Source of the DNA: Neoconidiobolus thromboides FSU 785
Lineage: Eukaryota > Entomophthoromycota > Entomophthoromycetes > Entomophthorales > Neoconidiobolaceae
Length of the DNA stretch: 38,249 nt
Reading direction: 5' to 3'
Assembly (NCBI GenBank): GCA_025603075.1
Contig: MU626443.1
Location: forward strand, 1 to 38,249
Part shown: one piece after another, positions 19,781 to 31,358 of the stretch
How the letters are laid out: each line of letters starts with the position of its first letter
Position numbering within the stretch: position 1 is the stretch's first letter
The notes under the pieces: model-generated
What the model saw: the letters and a program-made list of their open reading frames with translations, nothing else
The model's database searches: none
Told to the model about the DNA's origin: nothing
Made by a program: the position numbers and the translations under genes

Positions 19781-20954
19781 CTTAAAAGTTATAGATAAGG
19801 AAAATAGTAAAAAATTGAATTTATACACGTATACAATTTAAAATTAGCTGATTTGATTGGGGTAAATTGAAAAATGGTCATTTTGATCTTTTCATTGGTT
19901 GTATTGAGTTTATGAAAGAAAAATAGTTTAATACAAATGATTTAGCAAAATCTGTTCCATTTGCTAAATTATTTACTAGGTTTTGTTTAACCCAACATTA
20001 AGATCTGTCATTTTGCTTTATGTATATCTCCTGAATATTTTTAGTTTAATTCCAAATTGAAGTTTTAACTATATCTAAATGTTTAAAAGTTAGAAAAATC
20101 TGTTTTTTAATACGATCTTGGACCACTGATGATAATCATCTCAGCAAGATCACCGACCAAAGCGCTACTTATAAAAGCTCAAGCTAATAATGCTTACATC
20201 CAATAGATACAAAACAGTTTACGAAGAAATGTAAAGTTTTGTATTCATCTTTATTTAAACGAATTTAATGTTAAAATCAAACGTGGTGATGAAATGGTAT
20301 GAATTATTATTTTTGACTGAAACTTTGAAATAATAAATTCTACAACAATAAAGTAAGTTGTGTAGGCATGAATTTTAAGTGTTCACAGTAGTTTGATTTC
20401 GTGCCTATATTATTTATAATTATGTATTAAATCTATATCGCCTATAGTAGTCTATATTTTCAATCAATCTTATTGCCTTAAATAGTTTTCTACTCAATTC
20501 TCGTTTGATATTAATAACTATGTGTTTAATTTACTGGTACAGTAATATAGCAACTAAATTTCCCAGGAAAAAAAAGAAAATGGTTTTAAGTATTTACTAA
20601 ATAAAAATTGAACATTTGAATGCTCATTAAGACTTTGCATGAGAGATTTATTGGGGGCCTAAAATAGCAATATTCCAAATTCATATTAATTTTTTCGCAT
20701 ACACTCAAGTATGTAATCACTTTATTATTATCATATTTAATGGTAAAGTATAGATATTTTTTAAGAACATTGGAAAATGCGATAAAACTAAAACTTCAAC
20801 GATTATTAAAAAGTAATTAACTATTACCAACAATGAAAATGAAAGTAATATCTTGTATAGTTAATCTCTAGTATCATTACAGTATAAAAAATGATCTTAA
20901 TTTTTGAAATAATCATAATGCTTACTAATATTTTATTCTCTATATTTTATACTT
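19781..20954. other. Intergenic, with a short protein-like relic
   Basis: Calnexin promoter side and 3' side of TRM6. A 62-codon frame at 20114-20302 with one internal TAG (20204) reads like protein (S-L-R-R-N-V-K-F-C-I-H-L-Y near its middle) and may be a dead fragment. Otherwise nothing was recognised. Confidence 0.3.
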
Positions 20955-22658
20955 TTAAGATTCTTCCACTTTTAATTTTTTTTCAGAATTAATCACCTTG
21001 GAAGTGATAGGTGTTGAATCGCCTAAGTCCAATACTTTGGTAGTAGATAATAAATATCCAGCTTGTGCTGAAGTATTCATTTCCGGATGGGTACGTGATG
21101 GTAATACTTGATATTTTCTTAACCAAGACTCGGTAAGGATTGGATTTAAATATTGTTTCTCATCCTTTAATTTTATGCTAGTATTGATAAGTATCTAAAA
21201 AATATGTATTTAGATATAAGTTATATATTGGTTGAATTTCATATAAAGTAGTACCTCTTTGTGCATTGAATATACAACAATTGGTCTAGAAGGAGCTAAG
21301 AGTGGACTTAATTTAGCAATAATTGAATAAGGGTCTATAGTACTTGAAGCTATAAATAAACTAATTTAAAACAATGATAAGTAATTAAATAGTGACTATA
21401 ATTCAATTACCCATCAAAGTCCCCTTGATGCAATAACGCATGATTTTTAATAAAATCTTCTCGATTCTTTATCTTTTTTTGATTACGTACCTTAGCTACT
21501 TCGCTAATATTATCGGGGATAGGTTCCAACTCTTCTGGGACTAAAAAAATAAGAATATTAAAGTATATGAATAAAATAAGGTTACCATAATCTTTGCCAA
21601 ATTTTTCCCATCTTATAGTGAATAATGGATCCATTATTTTCTGTTCAAAATTATAATATCTTAATACATCAATATTTGCATAATCAGTATCATATAAATA
21701 TACGAGATGACCTAACCCTTAATAAAAAACGTCATTACACATGATGAATACAAACTACTGGAACTTACCTCCCATTCTATCCAAAATAGAAGATAATACT
21801 AATCCATTTGTATCCTCAACTACTAATATTTTTGAATTGGGTTGAACATTACCAATTGTTAGCATCTGTGATAAGGTATCCATACGTAAGTCTCTATCGA
21901 ATTACATTAAATCTAATAATACTGATATTCAACAAAATTTTTACTTTATCTTTGATGGATTTTTCAAGTGAAAGAATTCACAGATATTAAATGTCGAGGG
22001 CACTAAAGGAATAAAAAATCTCAAAAACCTAAATATATATTAATACAATGACATTGATTTTTAAATAAGTTTTACTTCTTTTCTTTTCTTTTGATATATT
22101 TGGCTTTAGAATATTCTGTTTTTTCATCAAACTTGGAGTGATTAGCTACTACATGTTCAATCACTTCCTAAAACTTCATTTCATAATTGTTTTATAAAAA
22201 CTGAAAACGACTTTTACCTTCGCAGTAGTATCTCCAGCTGTAATTTTATTCTTTAAAACTTCGATATCAGCCTGAGAAATCTTTTGATTTTCAGCATTAT
22301 CAACTATATGTTGATTATTCGCTTCCGTTTCAGCTATTTTTTTATGGAAAATCAACATCAAAACATCTCGAACTTTAAATTCATCTTACCAACTTCTTCA
22401 AAACTAAACTTATTTTGTGAAGATACTGCCCTTTCATTAATTATCTCGAATAAAAGCCCATATGGTTTGCCAATGATATCACTGGTGGGAAAACTACCAA
22501 ACTTGCCTAAGGAAACGGTACTATAAAGTAATATAAGACATTGCTAAATCTTCTTTAAATGGATTCAATTACCCCTTCTCTTTAATAACAACCATCTTCT
22601 GATTGGTACTTGGCATTTTAAGCATCACATAATCGCCCACCTTAATTACTTGGCTCAT
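20955..22658 (-). CDS. TRM6: tRNA (adenine-58-N1) methyltransferase non-catalytic subunit Trm6/Gcd10, 413 aa, 10 exons
   Basis: Partner of catalytic Trm61 in the nuclear m1A58 tRNA methyltransferase, needed for initiator tRNA stability. Exons: 22658-22573, 22520-22390, 22333-22218, 22167-22076, 22028-21945, 21893-21769, 21717-21586, 21540-21411, 21360-21255, 21194-20955; every junction keeps frame. Family signatures appear in order: an N-terminal barrel (V-G-D-Y-V-M-L-K, G-K-P-Y-G-L-L-F-E-I); the basic segment T-E-Y-S-K-A-K-Y-I-K-R-K-E-K-K; L-R-M-D-T-L-S-Q-M-L-T-I-G-N; E-D-T-N-G-L-V-L-S-S-I-L-D-R-M-G-G; and the C-terminal E-S-W-L-R-K-Y-Q-V-L-P-S-R-T-H-P-E-M. The glycine-rich SAM motif is replaced, as expected for the inactive subunit. 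It is slightly shorter than yeast Gcd10 (478). It starts 167 bp from the divergent SFT2 start. Confidence 0.9.
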
Positions 22659-22825
22659 GTTTTAATTTTTTGGAATTAGTTTGTCGAAAAAAAATGAAGT
22701 TTGAAATTAATTTCTCTCTTTAGTCCATCCTTTGCAAACTAATTCCCCGCAATAAGAATAAAAGAAAGAAATTTCTAAAATTCTACTTTTTTATCATCAC
22801 TTTTTTGATTTTTAATAATTTTACA

Positions 22826-23588
22826 ATGCCTTTATTTGAAACGGATAGCAGTATAGCTCTACAAGAGAATCCATGCTCTTATTTTAATTTAACTTGGGAA
22901 CAAAGAATGTATGGTTTTTTAATTTGTTTTATTGCTGGGTTTATTGTTTCAATATTGGTATGTTTTATTAACAATATTAATCTTTAAATTAACCCTCTTT
23001 TTCTTAGTCTGTTATTTCGCTTTCTTCATTGAATATTCATGGTTTTGCTATTTTATATTGTCTTGGTAATATACTATGCCTTTTAAGGTACTTTTTTATA
23101 TATTCATAAATTCATGGTTTTTAAAGACTTGAATTAGTTCTATGTTCTTAATAGGTTTCGCAAGACAACTCAAAATGATGACAGCACCAGGTAAATTATT
23201 TTTTGTCTTGAAATTTTTCATTTCTAATGATTTTGTTAAGTACGGTTGGTAGCTTTTATTATCTATATTGTAGCTTTAATTGTCACTTTAGTTATGGCTA
23301 TTTGGGTATTTTTTTACTTTTGCTTTTTTAAATAATAGTATTTACTGACTTTATTAGTTAAAATCCATTTTACTTACCATCATCCTTATGATTATTCAGT
23401 TTTTGGCACTTTTGTGGTATTGGTAATGTTGATTTTTAAAATTTTTGGCTTATTTTTCTAATCTTTGTTCTTTTTTAGTGCGTCTTATGTTCCATTTGCA
23501 AGGTAATAAGATTTTATTATTACTATTGATGATTATTTATTTTCTTTTTAGGAGGATGATAAAGAATGTGTTTTCAAGTATTGTTTAA
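22826..23588 (+). CDS. SFT2: Sft2-type vesicle transport membrane protein, 151 aa, 7 exons
   Basis: Tetraspanning Golgi protein of the Sft2/Got1 group, acting in fusion of endosome-derived vesicles with the late Golgi. Exons: 22826-22957, 23008-23087, 23138-23190, 23241-23305, 23358-23422, 23479-23502, 23552-23588. Signatures after splicing are N-L-T-W-E-Q-R-M-Y-G-F at the start of the first span, F-A-I-L-Y-C-L-G-N-I-L, S-S-M-F-L-I-G-F-A-R-Q-L-K-M-M in the loop, and Q-F-L-A-L-L-W-Y-C-A-S-Y-V-P-F-A-R at the end. Four hydrophobic segments match the family. The acceptor of exon 3 was chosen at 23137 because the alternative (after TTAATAG) loses the F-L-I-G-F-A-R-Q-L-K motif. Exon 6 is only 24 bp. 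It is divergent from TRM6 and convergent with the SDF2-like gene. Confidence 0.9.
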
Positions 23589-23877
23589 AAACTTTTCCAG
23601 GAGACTGCTTATATATAAATATAATACTTTTTTGAAACTTTATCATTTTTTATTTTTAAAATAAAGCTTGACTAATACATATTCAACATTAATAAATAAA
23701 AACGATATTATAAAACAATAAAATTTTATTTTAATCTAGGTTTAACTTAAAAGCCTATATAATTTTAAATCTTATTTGTACCTTCTTACTAGCTTCTTTG
23801 TAATTTTGATTATTCTACATTTGAAGCAAAATAAACTCCTTCCTATAAATAAATATCAATATCAATCCTTAAACGTA

Positions 23878-24807
23878 TTAAAAAAACTTCACCTGAGCCC
23901 TCCAATAAGTACTTTCATCTGCCTTTTTTTTACCAAAGATTTCCAACTGTCCTTGTATAGGATGTGGAAATACATGTTTCTTATCACTAGCTAAATATTT
24001 TTTAGTATCTACATGTAAAAATTGAATTTTATTTTCTCTGGTCCAATAAGTTTCTTGACAGATTAATTGCCAGTTGTCACCTTTTTCCCATAAAAAGCTG
24101 TTAGTTAAAGACGAAATTAGATTCAATAAATTATTACCTTGGTCGTTGCCCGCAAAGCAAGATACTTCTTGATTGGAGGATAATGGTGATTCATGAATAT
24201 GTGAATGCAAATAAGATCCTGTATTTAGATGGGATAAATTTATTATACTACCACATTTCACTGGAGTACTGTTGAAATAATAATTTAAATCATTTAATTA
24301 CAAAATAATTGAAAAGCTTACCCATTCTCAACCCCTTTTTTACCAACTTCTGTTCTTACTGTCCAAAAACTATCATGATCATCCTGCTTATTAAGACCAG
24401 TTACAATCTGCTGACCACTGCCAGAACCTTGAATATGTTAATCTGAAAGGCTCTATTCTATCAATTTATTTAAGTTACCATATTGTGCATTTAAAGAATG
24501 CAACTTATAACCAGTATCCGAATGAGTAAGTTTAATCAAACTTCCAAAGGTAACATACTCGAAGCCTAATAACTATTAATATTTGACAAATTCATACGGT
24601 TTTATTTCTACCTTTATTTGGTACTGGTAATTCGGATTCTGGGTTATCTTGACCTGTACTTGATTGTACAAAATTCAATAAAAAATAAATCGTAATTGAA
24701 GAGAATAGTATCAACATATTGATAATTAATAGACTGTTGCTTTTATTTTCTTGTTGCTTTGTCAAAGTTGTTTCGTTACTTTTACTCCCTTCCTTCTGGG
24801 TCATCAA
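23878..24807 (-). CDS. SDF2-like MIR-domain protein with N-terminal membrane anchor, 259 aa, 4 exons
   Basis: Exons: 24807-24612, 24565-24479, 24427-24322, 24268-23878. The C-terminal ~190 residues are an SDF2-type set of three MIR repeats, as also found in protein O-mannosyltransferases and ER stress proteins. Motifs are V-T-F-G-S-L-I-K-L-T-H, Y-G-S-G-S-G-Q-Q-I-V-T-G, S-Y-L-H-S-H, S-P-L-S-S-N-Q-E-V-S-C-F and F-L-H-V-D-T-K-K-Y-L. Ahead of them is no cleavable signal but a polar 25-residue N-terminus and one hydrophobic segment (about 27-46), suggesting a type II protein with the MIR domains in the lumen. The C-terminus (V-K-F-F) has no HDEL-type retention signal. The exon 2 acceptor at 24566 was chosen because the nearer TAATAG shifts the frame. 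Function is presumably ER folding or O-mannosylation support (inferred). It may start at the second Met. Confidence 0.88.
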
Positions 24808-25325
24808 AAATTGATCAAATTTGGTAAACTTTTGGTTTCTGTAGTTTAGGTGGCTTATGTAAGGGTTTGATTGGCAGACTGAGTTTAATGCTTTAAATTC
24901 GATAAGATTGTTTAAAAAAAATCAAAACTTGTAAATAAAATATGGAGAGCATTTAAAAAACTATTTACTCGTTTATTTCTTCACTAATCCTAAATAGTAT
25001 AATTAATTTAATTTAGTATAGCTTTGGAGTTGTGAAAAAATGTCAATAGCTAAGATGAATCTTTATTAAAAAGCAATAATTTGAGGTATAAACTGAATAC
25101 CTAAAATTTAAGTAAATTTAATATATTAATTAGATAATACATAATAAACTAGCTCTGACCATACAAAAAAACTAATATTGCTTTTAATTGATCAATTAAA
25201 CATAGTATTAAAAGTAGTATTATTATATAGTGAGCCATAATAAGTTTTTCAAAAATATTAAGGTTGTTCGTTTATAATAATATAAATTTAAGAAATTTGT
25301 AAAGTTACTTTTAAAATAAAAAGTG
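24808..25325. other. Intergenic, no gene seen
   Basis: Promoter side of the SDF2-like gene and 3' flank of the tRNA. AT-rich, nothing else recognised. Confidence 0.4.
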
Positions 25326-25399
25326 TGCTTCAGCCCAGGTTCGAACTGGAGACCTTCACCTTGTAAGGGTGACGTGATAACCAACTACACTACCGAAGC
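25326..25399 (-). tRNA. tRNA-Val (anticodon UAC)
   Basis: A 74-nt cloverleaf without intron. The acceptor pair is GCTTCGG/CTGAAGC (one G-U) with discriminator A. The D arm is GTGTAGTTGGTTATCAC and the anticodon stem TCACC/GGTGA with loop CTTACAA, giving UAC. The T stem is TCCAG/CTGGG with loop TTCGAAC. CCA is not encoded, as usual for nuclear tRNAs. A T5 run just downstream (25322-25318) is the Pol III stop. It reads GTA, and GTG by wobble, common codons in this AT-rich genome. Confidence 0.95.
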
Positions 25400-25984
25400 A
25401 ACTTTTAATAATGGTAAAATTAAAAGTACATAAATTATAACTTAACTCAAAGCTTGATATTATACTTAAATTATATAAAGTTTGTAATCAACATTACTAT
25501 CGCTTACAAAAGGATGATACATGTATGATATTTCACTCAATTAAGCTATATGTTAAAAGATATGCATTTGTTTTTCTATTTTATAAAGTAACTAAAAGAT
25601 TGATTTTAGTTTGGTGTATTTATTGAACATTTAAATTACATTTCTTTAAAATAGAATTTGTAAAATAATTTGTCATTTTAATGTGCTTTTAACTTTAAAT
25701 GGAACTTCAAACTTTAATGGATTTATTTCTGATTATATTAATTTGAATTTAATACACATAAATATGATGAGCTTATCTTTGAGAAGATTTAATAAATAGG
25801 ATGGGTTTCAAAGGAAAGCATCACTTTTAATTTCAAAATAAAATCCACTGTTGATGTTTGTCTTATAATAAAATAAGATCTCTCAAACCATTGATATTTT
25901 TTATCGCTTTTGTATACTAATTGTTAAAATTTCCTTTGTTTCTTTATTAAAATAAAAGCATTGTTAATACCTGAGATTAGGAGA
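25400..25984. other. Intergenic, no gene seen
   Basis: tRNA 5' flank; AT-rich, nothing recognised before the MITE remnants. Confidence 0.4.
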
Positions 25985-26000
25985 GTCAAAAAAACAACCC
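25985..26000 (-). mobile_element. MITE remnant, terminal 16 bp only
   Basis: GTCAAAAAAACAACCC matches the inner and terminal end of a reverse-oriented copy. It abuts the forward copy that follows, as in other inverted pairs here. Confidence 0.5.
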
Positions 26001-26096
26001 TAAGAGTTTTTTTGATTTCATTATTTTTTCCATTTTTCAAGCACTATTTGAGTGGAAAGATTGTTAATAAAATTATAAACAAAAAAATATATCCCT
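26001..26096 (+). mobile_element. MITE, diverged ends
   Basis: Forward copy with a well-kept interior (TTTGATTTCATTATTTTTTCC, GAGTGGAAAGATTGTTAATA) but decayed termini (TAAGAG ... ATATATCCCTCC). Confidence 0.75.
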
Positions 26097-26337
26097 CCTC
26101 TCAATGAATTTCTAAAAATAAATAGCTTTTAGGATCTAACCAATTAGGCTATTCTTTTGATCGAGTGGCCTAATTTTCATTGGTGTAATTCAAAAATAGA
26201 AGCAACTTTACTTAAAACAGAAAGATAATAATAGAAATTCCCAATAAAGATAAAATAAAATAAATAATTGATTTTTTTATATCCCCTATCTGCTTTTATC
26301 AATTTAATAATAGTTAACGTCAATAAGATTCAAGAAG
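26097..26337. other. Promoter side of the R3H-SUZ gene
   Basis: AT-rich leader between the MITE and the start codon; nothing specific recognised. Confidence 0.35.
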
Positions 26338-28107
26338 ATGAAAAATGAAATAGAAAGTTACGATACTATTGATGGCTTTTTATTAAGTGCAATCAAAATA
26401 CCTAAGGATCGACTATTTTTATTGAAATTAGATAAAGAATTGGAAGCGTTTATTTTAGATGAGAGGTAGTATTTTATTATTTATTAACTAGATAAAAGTA
26501 ATTTAATTGATGAATTTATTTGATATATTATTAGTCGTACTGAATTGGAGTTTCCACAAATGAATTCTTATCAAAGAAGAGTGATTCACCGTATTGCTGA
26601 TTATTTTAAATTGGAACATAACTTGGATAAAATTAAAAAGACGATGATATTAAATAAAACAGGATTAAGTGAAATGTAAGTTTTATTTATGAATTATTGT
26701 TGTAATAGCATATTAACAATAACACTAATACCTAGACCAATAATACGTATCAGTGATTTAATTGAAAATGAAGTCGAAACTCCAACCATATCATTAAAAA
26801 TTATGCAAAGAAAGAATGGGAATACTATTGACAAAAAAGAATTAACCAAAAAGGAAGCTAATTTAGAAAAAGAATTACAACTAAGACTAGAATTAAGAGA
26901 AGCAAGATATCAAGAAGCGAGGGCTCGTATATTTAATCAAAGTCCAACTTCAAGTATTGCTTCTGTAGAATCAAAGATTTCAAATCTTCAGTTGGATACT
27001 TGTTCACAAACCAGTGATGATAAAAACAGTGAAATTAGAGACTCAACAAGTGTAAGCACTAGTGTTAGAAGTACAAATGGAAATAGTATCAATAGTAATA
27101 ATAATAATAGTAATGATAAATTAAATGGACAAAGCGAAAATAGTAATAATAGTAATCAGCTAAATTTAAAAGCAGAAAATAATAATGATAATTATAATAA
27201 TGATAGTAATAATTATTATTATAAACAGCCACAACAACAGTCATATTATATGAGTAATCCGGTGAATTCATACAATTCAAATTATACTACTACTAATAAT
27301 GTACAACAATCGCCACCATTTTATTATCCATACGATCCTAATTATAATTATAATTATTATCCAGAAAATAGTTTGAATGAAAATGAATATAAATATTCTA
27401 ATTATAATAACAATAATATATCCTCTCCTTCAACACAATATAATCCAAATCAAGATTTAAAGTATTATAATTATAATGGCAATTATAGTAATTATAGTGA
27501 TAGTTATAATAATAATAGTAATGTTTATTATTATAATTATAATTATAATATGATGAGTTATAGTAGTGAATTTGAACGACGAAAACCAGTGAGAGGTAGG
27601 GAATTATTTGATCCTAATAATCCAAAATTTAATAATAATGGAAATAATAATGTTAAGATTAATAATAATGGAATCAAGAATATCAATAGTAATCCTAATT
27701 TTAAGAATACATATAAAAAATATCATAGTAACAATCGTAATAACCCAACATTACAAAAAAAAACGAGTATTAATGAAAAAGGATTATTATATGAATATAG
27801 TGGGGATAGTTATGAAGGTGTCAAACCTACAGATATACCTAGTTTACCACAACATATAATTGAAATTGAAAATATTAATGTTGAAAATTTGGTATGCTTG
27901 AAATTAATAGATGATAAAAAATGGAATATTTTAAAAAAAATTGACAAGAAATTAGATAACAAAATGCTGTTAATATTTAAAAATAAAGAGTTTGCTAATA
28001 CCTTTTTAAATAATTTTGATAAGGAGAATAAATGGGGTATAATTACAAAACGTTGGTGTCCTAAATTAGAAACTGAAGAAAATGATAACAATAAACTAAC
28101 AACATAA
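26338..28107 (+). CDS. R3H-SUZ domain RNA-binding protein, 546 aa, 3 exons
   Basis: Exons: 26338-26465, 26535-26675, 26736-28107. The first ~100 residues form an R3H single-stranded nucleic-acid binding domain, visible only after splicing: L-E-F-P-Q-M-N-S-Y-Q-R-R-V-I-H-R-I-A-D-Y-F, containing the R-x3-H that names it. A SUZ RNA-binding motif follows at about 110-155: K-I-M-Q-R-K-N-G ... L-R-E-A-R-Y-Q-E-A-R-A-R-I-F. The middle (about 185-410) is low complexity, rich in Asn, Tyr, Ser and Gln. A short conserved-looking element (R-G-R-E-L-F-D-P-N-N-P) and an unfamiliar C-terminal domain of ~100 residues follow. The layout resembles encore/R3HDM and yeast Rbs1 proteins, which act in mRNA control. 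The Asn/Tyr tract looks like a condensate-forming prion-like domain (inference). An internal ATG within intron 2 would give a false start. Confidence 0.85.
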
Positions 28108-28955
28108 GTTAGATATGGAATTATTCTATTGGTTCATAAATTGATGATAAGCGTGTATTGTTATTAATAATTGAGGACTAACAATTTTATTTTTATATTA
28201 TTTCTTTATTCTTTATAATATCTTCTTTATAAAAGCTAACCTCCTTTTTTTATTAACTATTATTATTATTATTATTATTATTTATTATTATTTTTAGTTA
28301 AAAGATAAAGTAAGTAAGATCAGCATGTAATTATTAATATGTTAATTTTATACAGAATAATTGTATATGTTAGTTTTAATAATTGTTGATATTATTTCGC
28401 TAATAAATAGTCAAATTCAATTTTTATCAAAATACAAGATAAATACTACTTTATATATTAAGTTATTAAAAGATCAATCATACATTTATATGATAAAAAG
28501 TGCTCTTATAAATAGAATCATCCTTTTTAGAATATAATGACTATTATCCTCCTATTATTTAAAAGGAATTAATGATCTGTTGTAAGCCTCTATTTTTAAA
28601 ATTGAATGTAAATTTTGATTTAAAACAATGTAGTTTATAGAATTAAGTTTATAGATACTATTAGTTTAAAACTACCAAATTATTTAAAGAATATAGTAAA
28701 ATAGATTTATCATATAAATAACTGGAGTTAATGTTTATTGAAATTAAAAGAAAGAAATAAAATAATAAAGTTTTTTTATTACTTTTTAGTCTTGTTAAAA
28801 AGACAATAATTCATGTCATCATACCAATAAAGAGTTGCTTTTAATTGGTCCATGATTTCAATAAAAAACTATAAATTTTAAATTTTAAATTCAAAATAAC
28901 ATCTACCATTTTTCAATATAGTCCAACTTTATTAATAAATAAAAAAGCAAAAACG
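28108..28955. other. Intergenic, with ATT microsatellite
   Basis: Spacer between the R3H-SUZ stop and the RRF start. It contains an (ATT)n run at about 28256-28292. No gene seen. Confidence 0.4.
28256..28292. repeat. (ATT)n microsatellite
   Basis: About eleven near-perfect ATT units with one interruption (TTTATT). Simple slippage repeat. Confidence 0.8.
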
Positions 28956-30015
28956 ATGAGTTATTTACGCTTGTTTATAAAACCAACAAAATCATTACTC
29001 AATCTTCGTCCCATCACAACAGTTCTTCCGCAATCAACTCATAAGTTATTATTTTCCTTTCAATATTCAAGTAAAAAAAATAAATCAAAATCAAAATCAA
29101 AATTTGAAGAAAAAGAATATAAAGATGATATTGAGTTACCAAAAGAAATAGTAGAAATTGATCTAAATATTTATTCAGATAAAATGGAAGTGAATTTAAC
29201 TCATTTAGAAAAGGAATTAACTGGTTTAAAAATCGGTCGAGCTAATCCAGGTAATATAATATTATATAATAAATATATGAGGATAGGAGTAATAATAAAG
29301 GGAGAATTGAAAATTTAATATTAACATTGATATTTTTTGTATTTTAGCTATCCTTGATAAAGTACAAATTGATACTGGAGATGAATATGGTATTGTACCA
29401 TTGAAACAATTAGGACAAGTTAGCATTAAAGATAATCAAACCTTAACTATTCAATTATTTGAAGATAAGGTAAAATTACAATAATAATCTATTTTATATG
29501 TCATTTTAATTTTAATTTTATAAATTAGTTTTTAAAAGTAGTAGAAAAGAGTATCTTAACATCTAAACTTAATTTAACCCCAATTATTAATAACAATAAA
29601 ATCAATGTGCCTATACCAAAGTAAGTCGAATAGAAACAAGATTATTGTTTTTATATTTATTATATTAGATACTAATTATAATCCGTTTTAATTAGATTAA
29701 CAAGTGAAACACGGGAACAATTAATTAAACAAGTACATTTAATTGGAGAAAATAATAAACTGAAGTTAAGAAATATTCGACAAAGTGGGATGAAACAAAT
29801 ACAAACTATTAAGAAAAAGAAAAATTCAGGGATTTCAGCAGATGAAATCAAAAATCTAGAAAAAGAGGTAAGTTATATTGTTTAACTTTATAGAAGAATA
29901 GTAGCTAATTAATAACATTTATTTATTTTTGTTTTAGTTACAAAGTATATTAGAAAGTAATAATAAAAAAGTCGATACTTTAGTTAATGATAAAATTAAA
30001 GTTATTAAAAGTTAA
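28956..30015 (+). CDS. RRF1: Mitochondrial ribosome recycling factor, 252 aa, 5 exons
   Basis: Splits post-termination mitoribosomes together with EF-G. Exons: 28956-29250, 29348-29469, 29529-29620, 29696-29867, 29938-30015. The N-terminal ~50 residues are basic, Ser/Leu-rich and acid-poor, a mitochondrial presequence (MSYLRLFIKPTKSLLNLRP). The RRF core follows: L-K-I-G-R-A-N-P spanning the first junction, P-L-K-Q-L-G-Q-V-S-I, I-N-V-P-I-P-K-L-T-S-E-T-R-E-Q-L-I-K-Q-V, then R-N-I-R-Q-S-G and a charged C-terminal helix (E-I-K-N-L-E-K-E-L-Q) of the three-helix bundle. The start is right because the presequence precedes the core directly. Unspliced, the first exon runs into a stop at 29318. The yeast name RRF1 is used by homology. 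Confidence 0.92.
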
Positions 30016-30293
30016 AGGGCAATCATAGTGAAATGGACTTTTAATAGATTCAGATTCAAACAATAAGAAAATAAATCAAACTTTTTAATAATCTATTTTA
30101 TTTATTTTTAATACTTGACTTTTATATCAATTTCATAAACTAATCCCATAAAATAATCTCAATTTAGTAATAATTTAAAGAACCAATAAACTTATCGAAA
30201 AATAGTAAAAGTTTCCAAGTTTCCATTAGTCACTTAAACTTCAGTTTTATTACTATTTCTTAGTATAAAATCTTAATATCGCAACTAACAACT

Positions 30294-31225
30294 ATGTCCA
30301 AGGATCTTTCTTATATTAAAAGTAAAATAGCTACTGTACCTGATTTTCCAAAAGAAGTAATTATCTATTCAATTTAGAAATATAAAAAGTAAGATTTTGA
30401 TGAATTTTTTATTAGGGTATCATTTTCAGAGATATTTTTCCAATATTTCAAGATCCATTAGCAGTAGAATATTTAATTAATCATTTAATTAATCATATTA
30501 TTACTACTAATGAACAAAAAATTGATGTAATTGTTGGTAAGTTAAATATTTTCTTTATTCTCTTCTAATTCGTACCTTTCTATTCGCATGAATATATATA
30601 ATATCCTTAAGACTATATAACTTATAATTTAAGGATTCAAATCTAACTTCAAATCTACAATTTAGGTTTAGATGCTCGTGGTTTTCTATTAGGTCCCATT
30701 TTAGCATTAAGATTAAATGCTAGTTTTGTACCTGTACGTAAAAGAGGAAAATTATGTGGAGAAGTCATTTCAGCTGAATATGTCAAAGAATATGGTGTGG
30801 TAAGCTTAGTAGTAAACACTAAATAATGAATTTATTTTTTAATTTGTTATTATCTTTATTTTTAGGATACTTTTGAAATGCAAAAAGAAGCTATCAAAAA
30901 AGGTCAAAATGTTATCATAATTGATGATTTGATTGCTACAGGTAAATTTTGAAATTGTTAGTATTTATTTCGAATTCTTTATGTTAATCATTTCTTTCTT
31001 TATCCTTATCTTTACCTTAGGTGGTAGTGCCTTTGCTGCTGGTAAGTTTTTTTGTTTTCTTATAATAATAACAATGATCATTAACATGATATTTTTAAAT
31101 AAATAGGTGAATTAGTTTCAAAAAACGGGGGTAATTTAATCGAGTATTTATTTATTATTGAATTACTTGAACTTAATGGAAAAGAGAAATTAAATAACAA
31201 AGTTTATTCTTGTATTCAATATTAA
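30294..31225 (+). CDS. APT1: Adenine phosphoribosyltransferase, 177 aa, 6 exons
   Basis: Purine salvage enzyme: adenine + PRPP to AMP + pyrophosphate, cytosolic. Exons: 30294-30356, 30416-30536, 30666-30799, 30866-30941, 31021-31041, 31107-31225. Signatures are [17 protein letters not shown] near the start, [12 protein letters not shown] (adenine/phosphate loop), R-K-R-G-K-L, and the PRPP-binding motif [17 protein letters not shown]. That motif is split by two introns around a 21-bp microexon (G-G-S-A-F-A-A). All key residues are present and the length is normal (~180). It lies 279 bp after the RRF stop on the same strand, with its own promoter presumed in that gap. The yeast symbol is used by homology. 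Confidence 0.95.
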
Positions 31226-31358
31226 ATAAAAATATTAAGAATATGTGAAATAAATAAGTCAATTAAAATGATTGGCTCAAATTTAAAGCTTTGTATATTT
31301 TGATAATATTTTAATTTTTATGAAGTATTTTTGTAAAGTATTATTTTCAAAATAAAAA

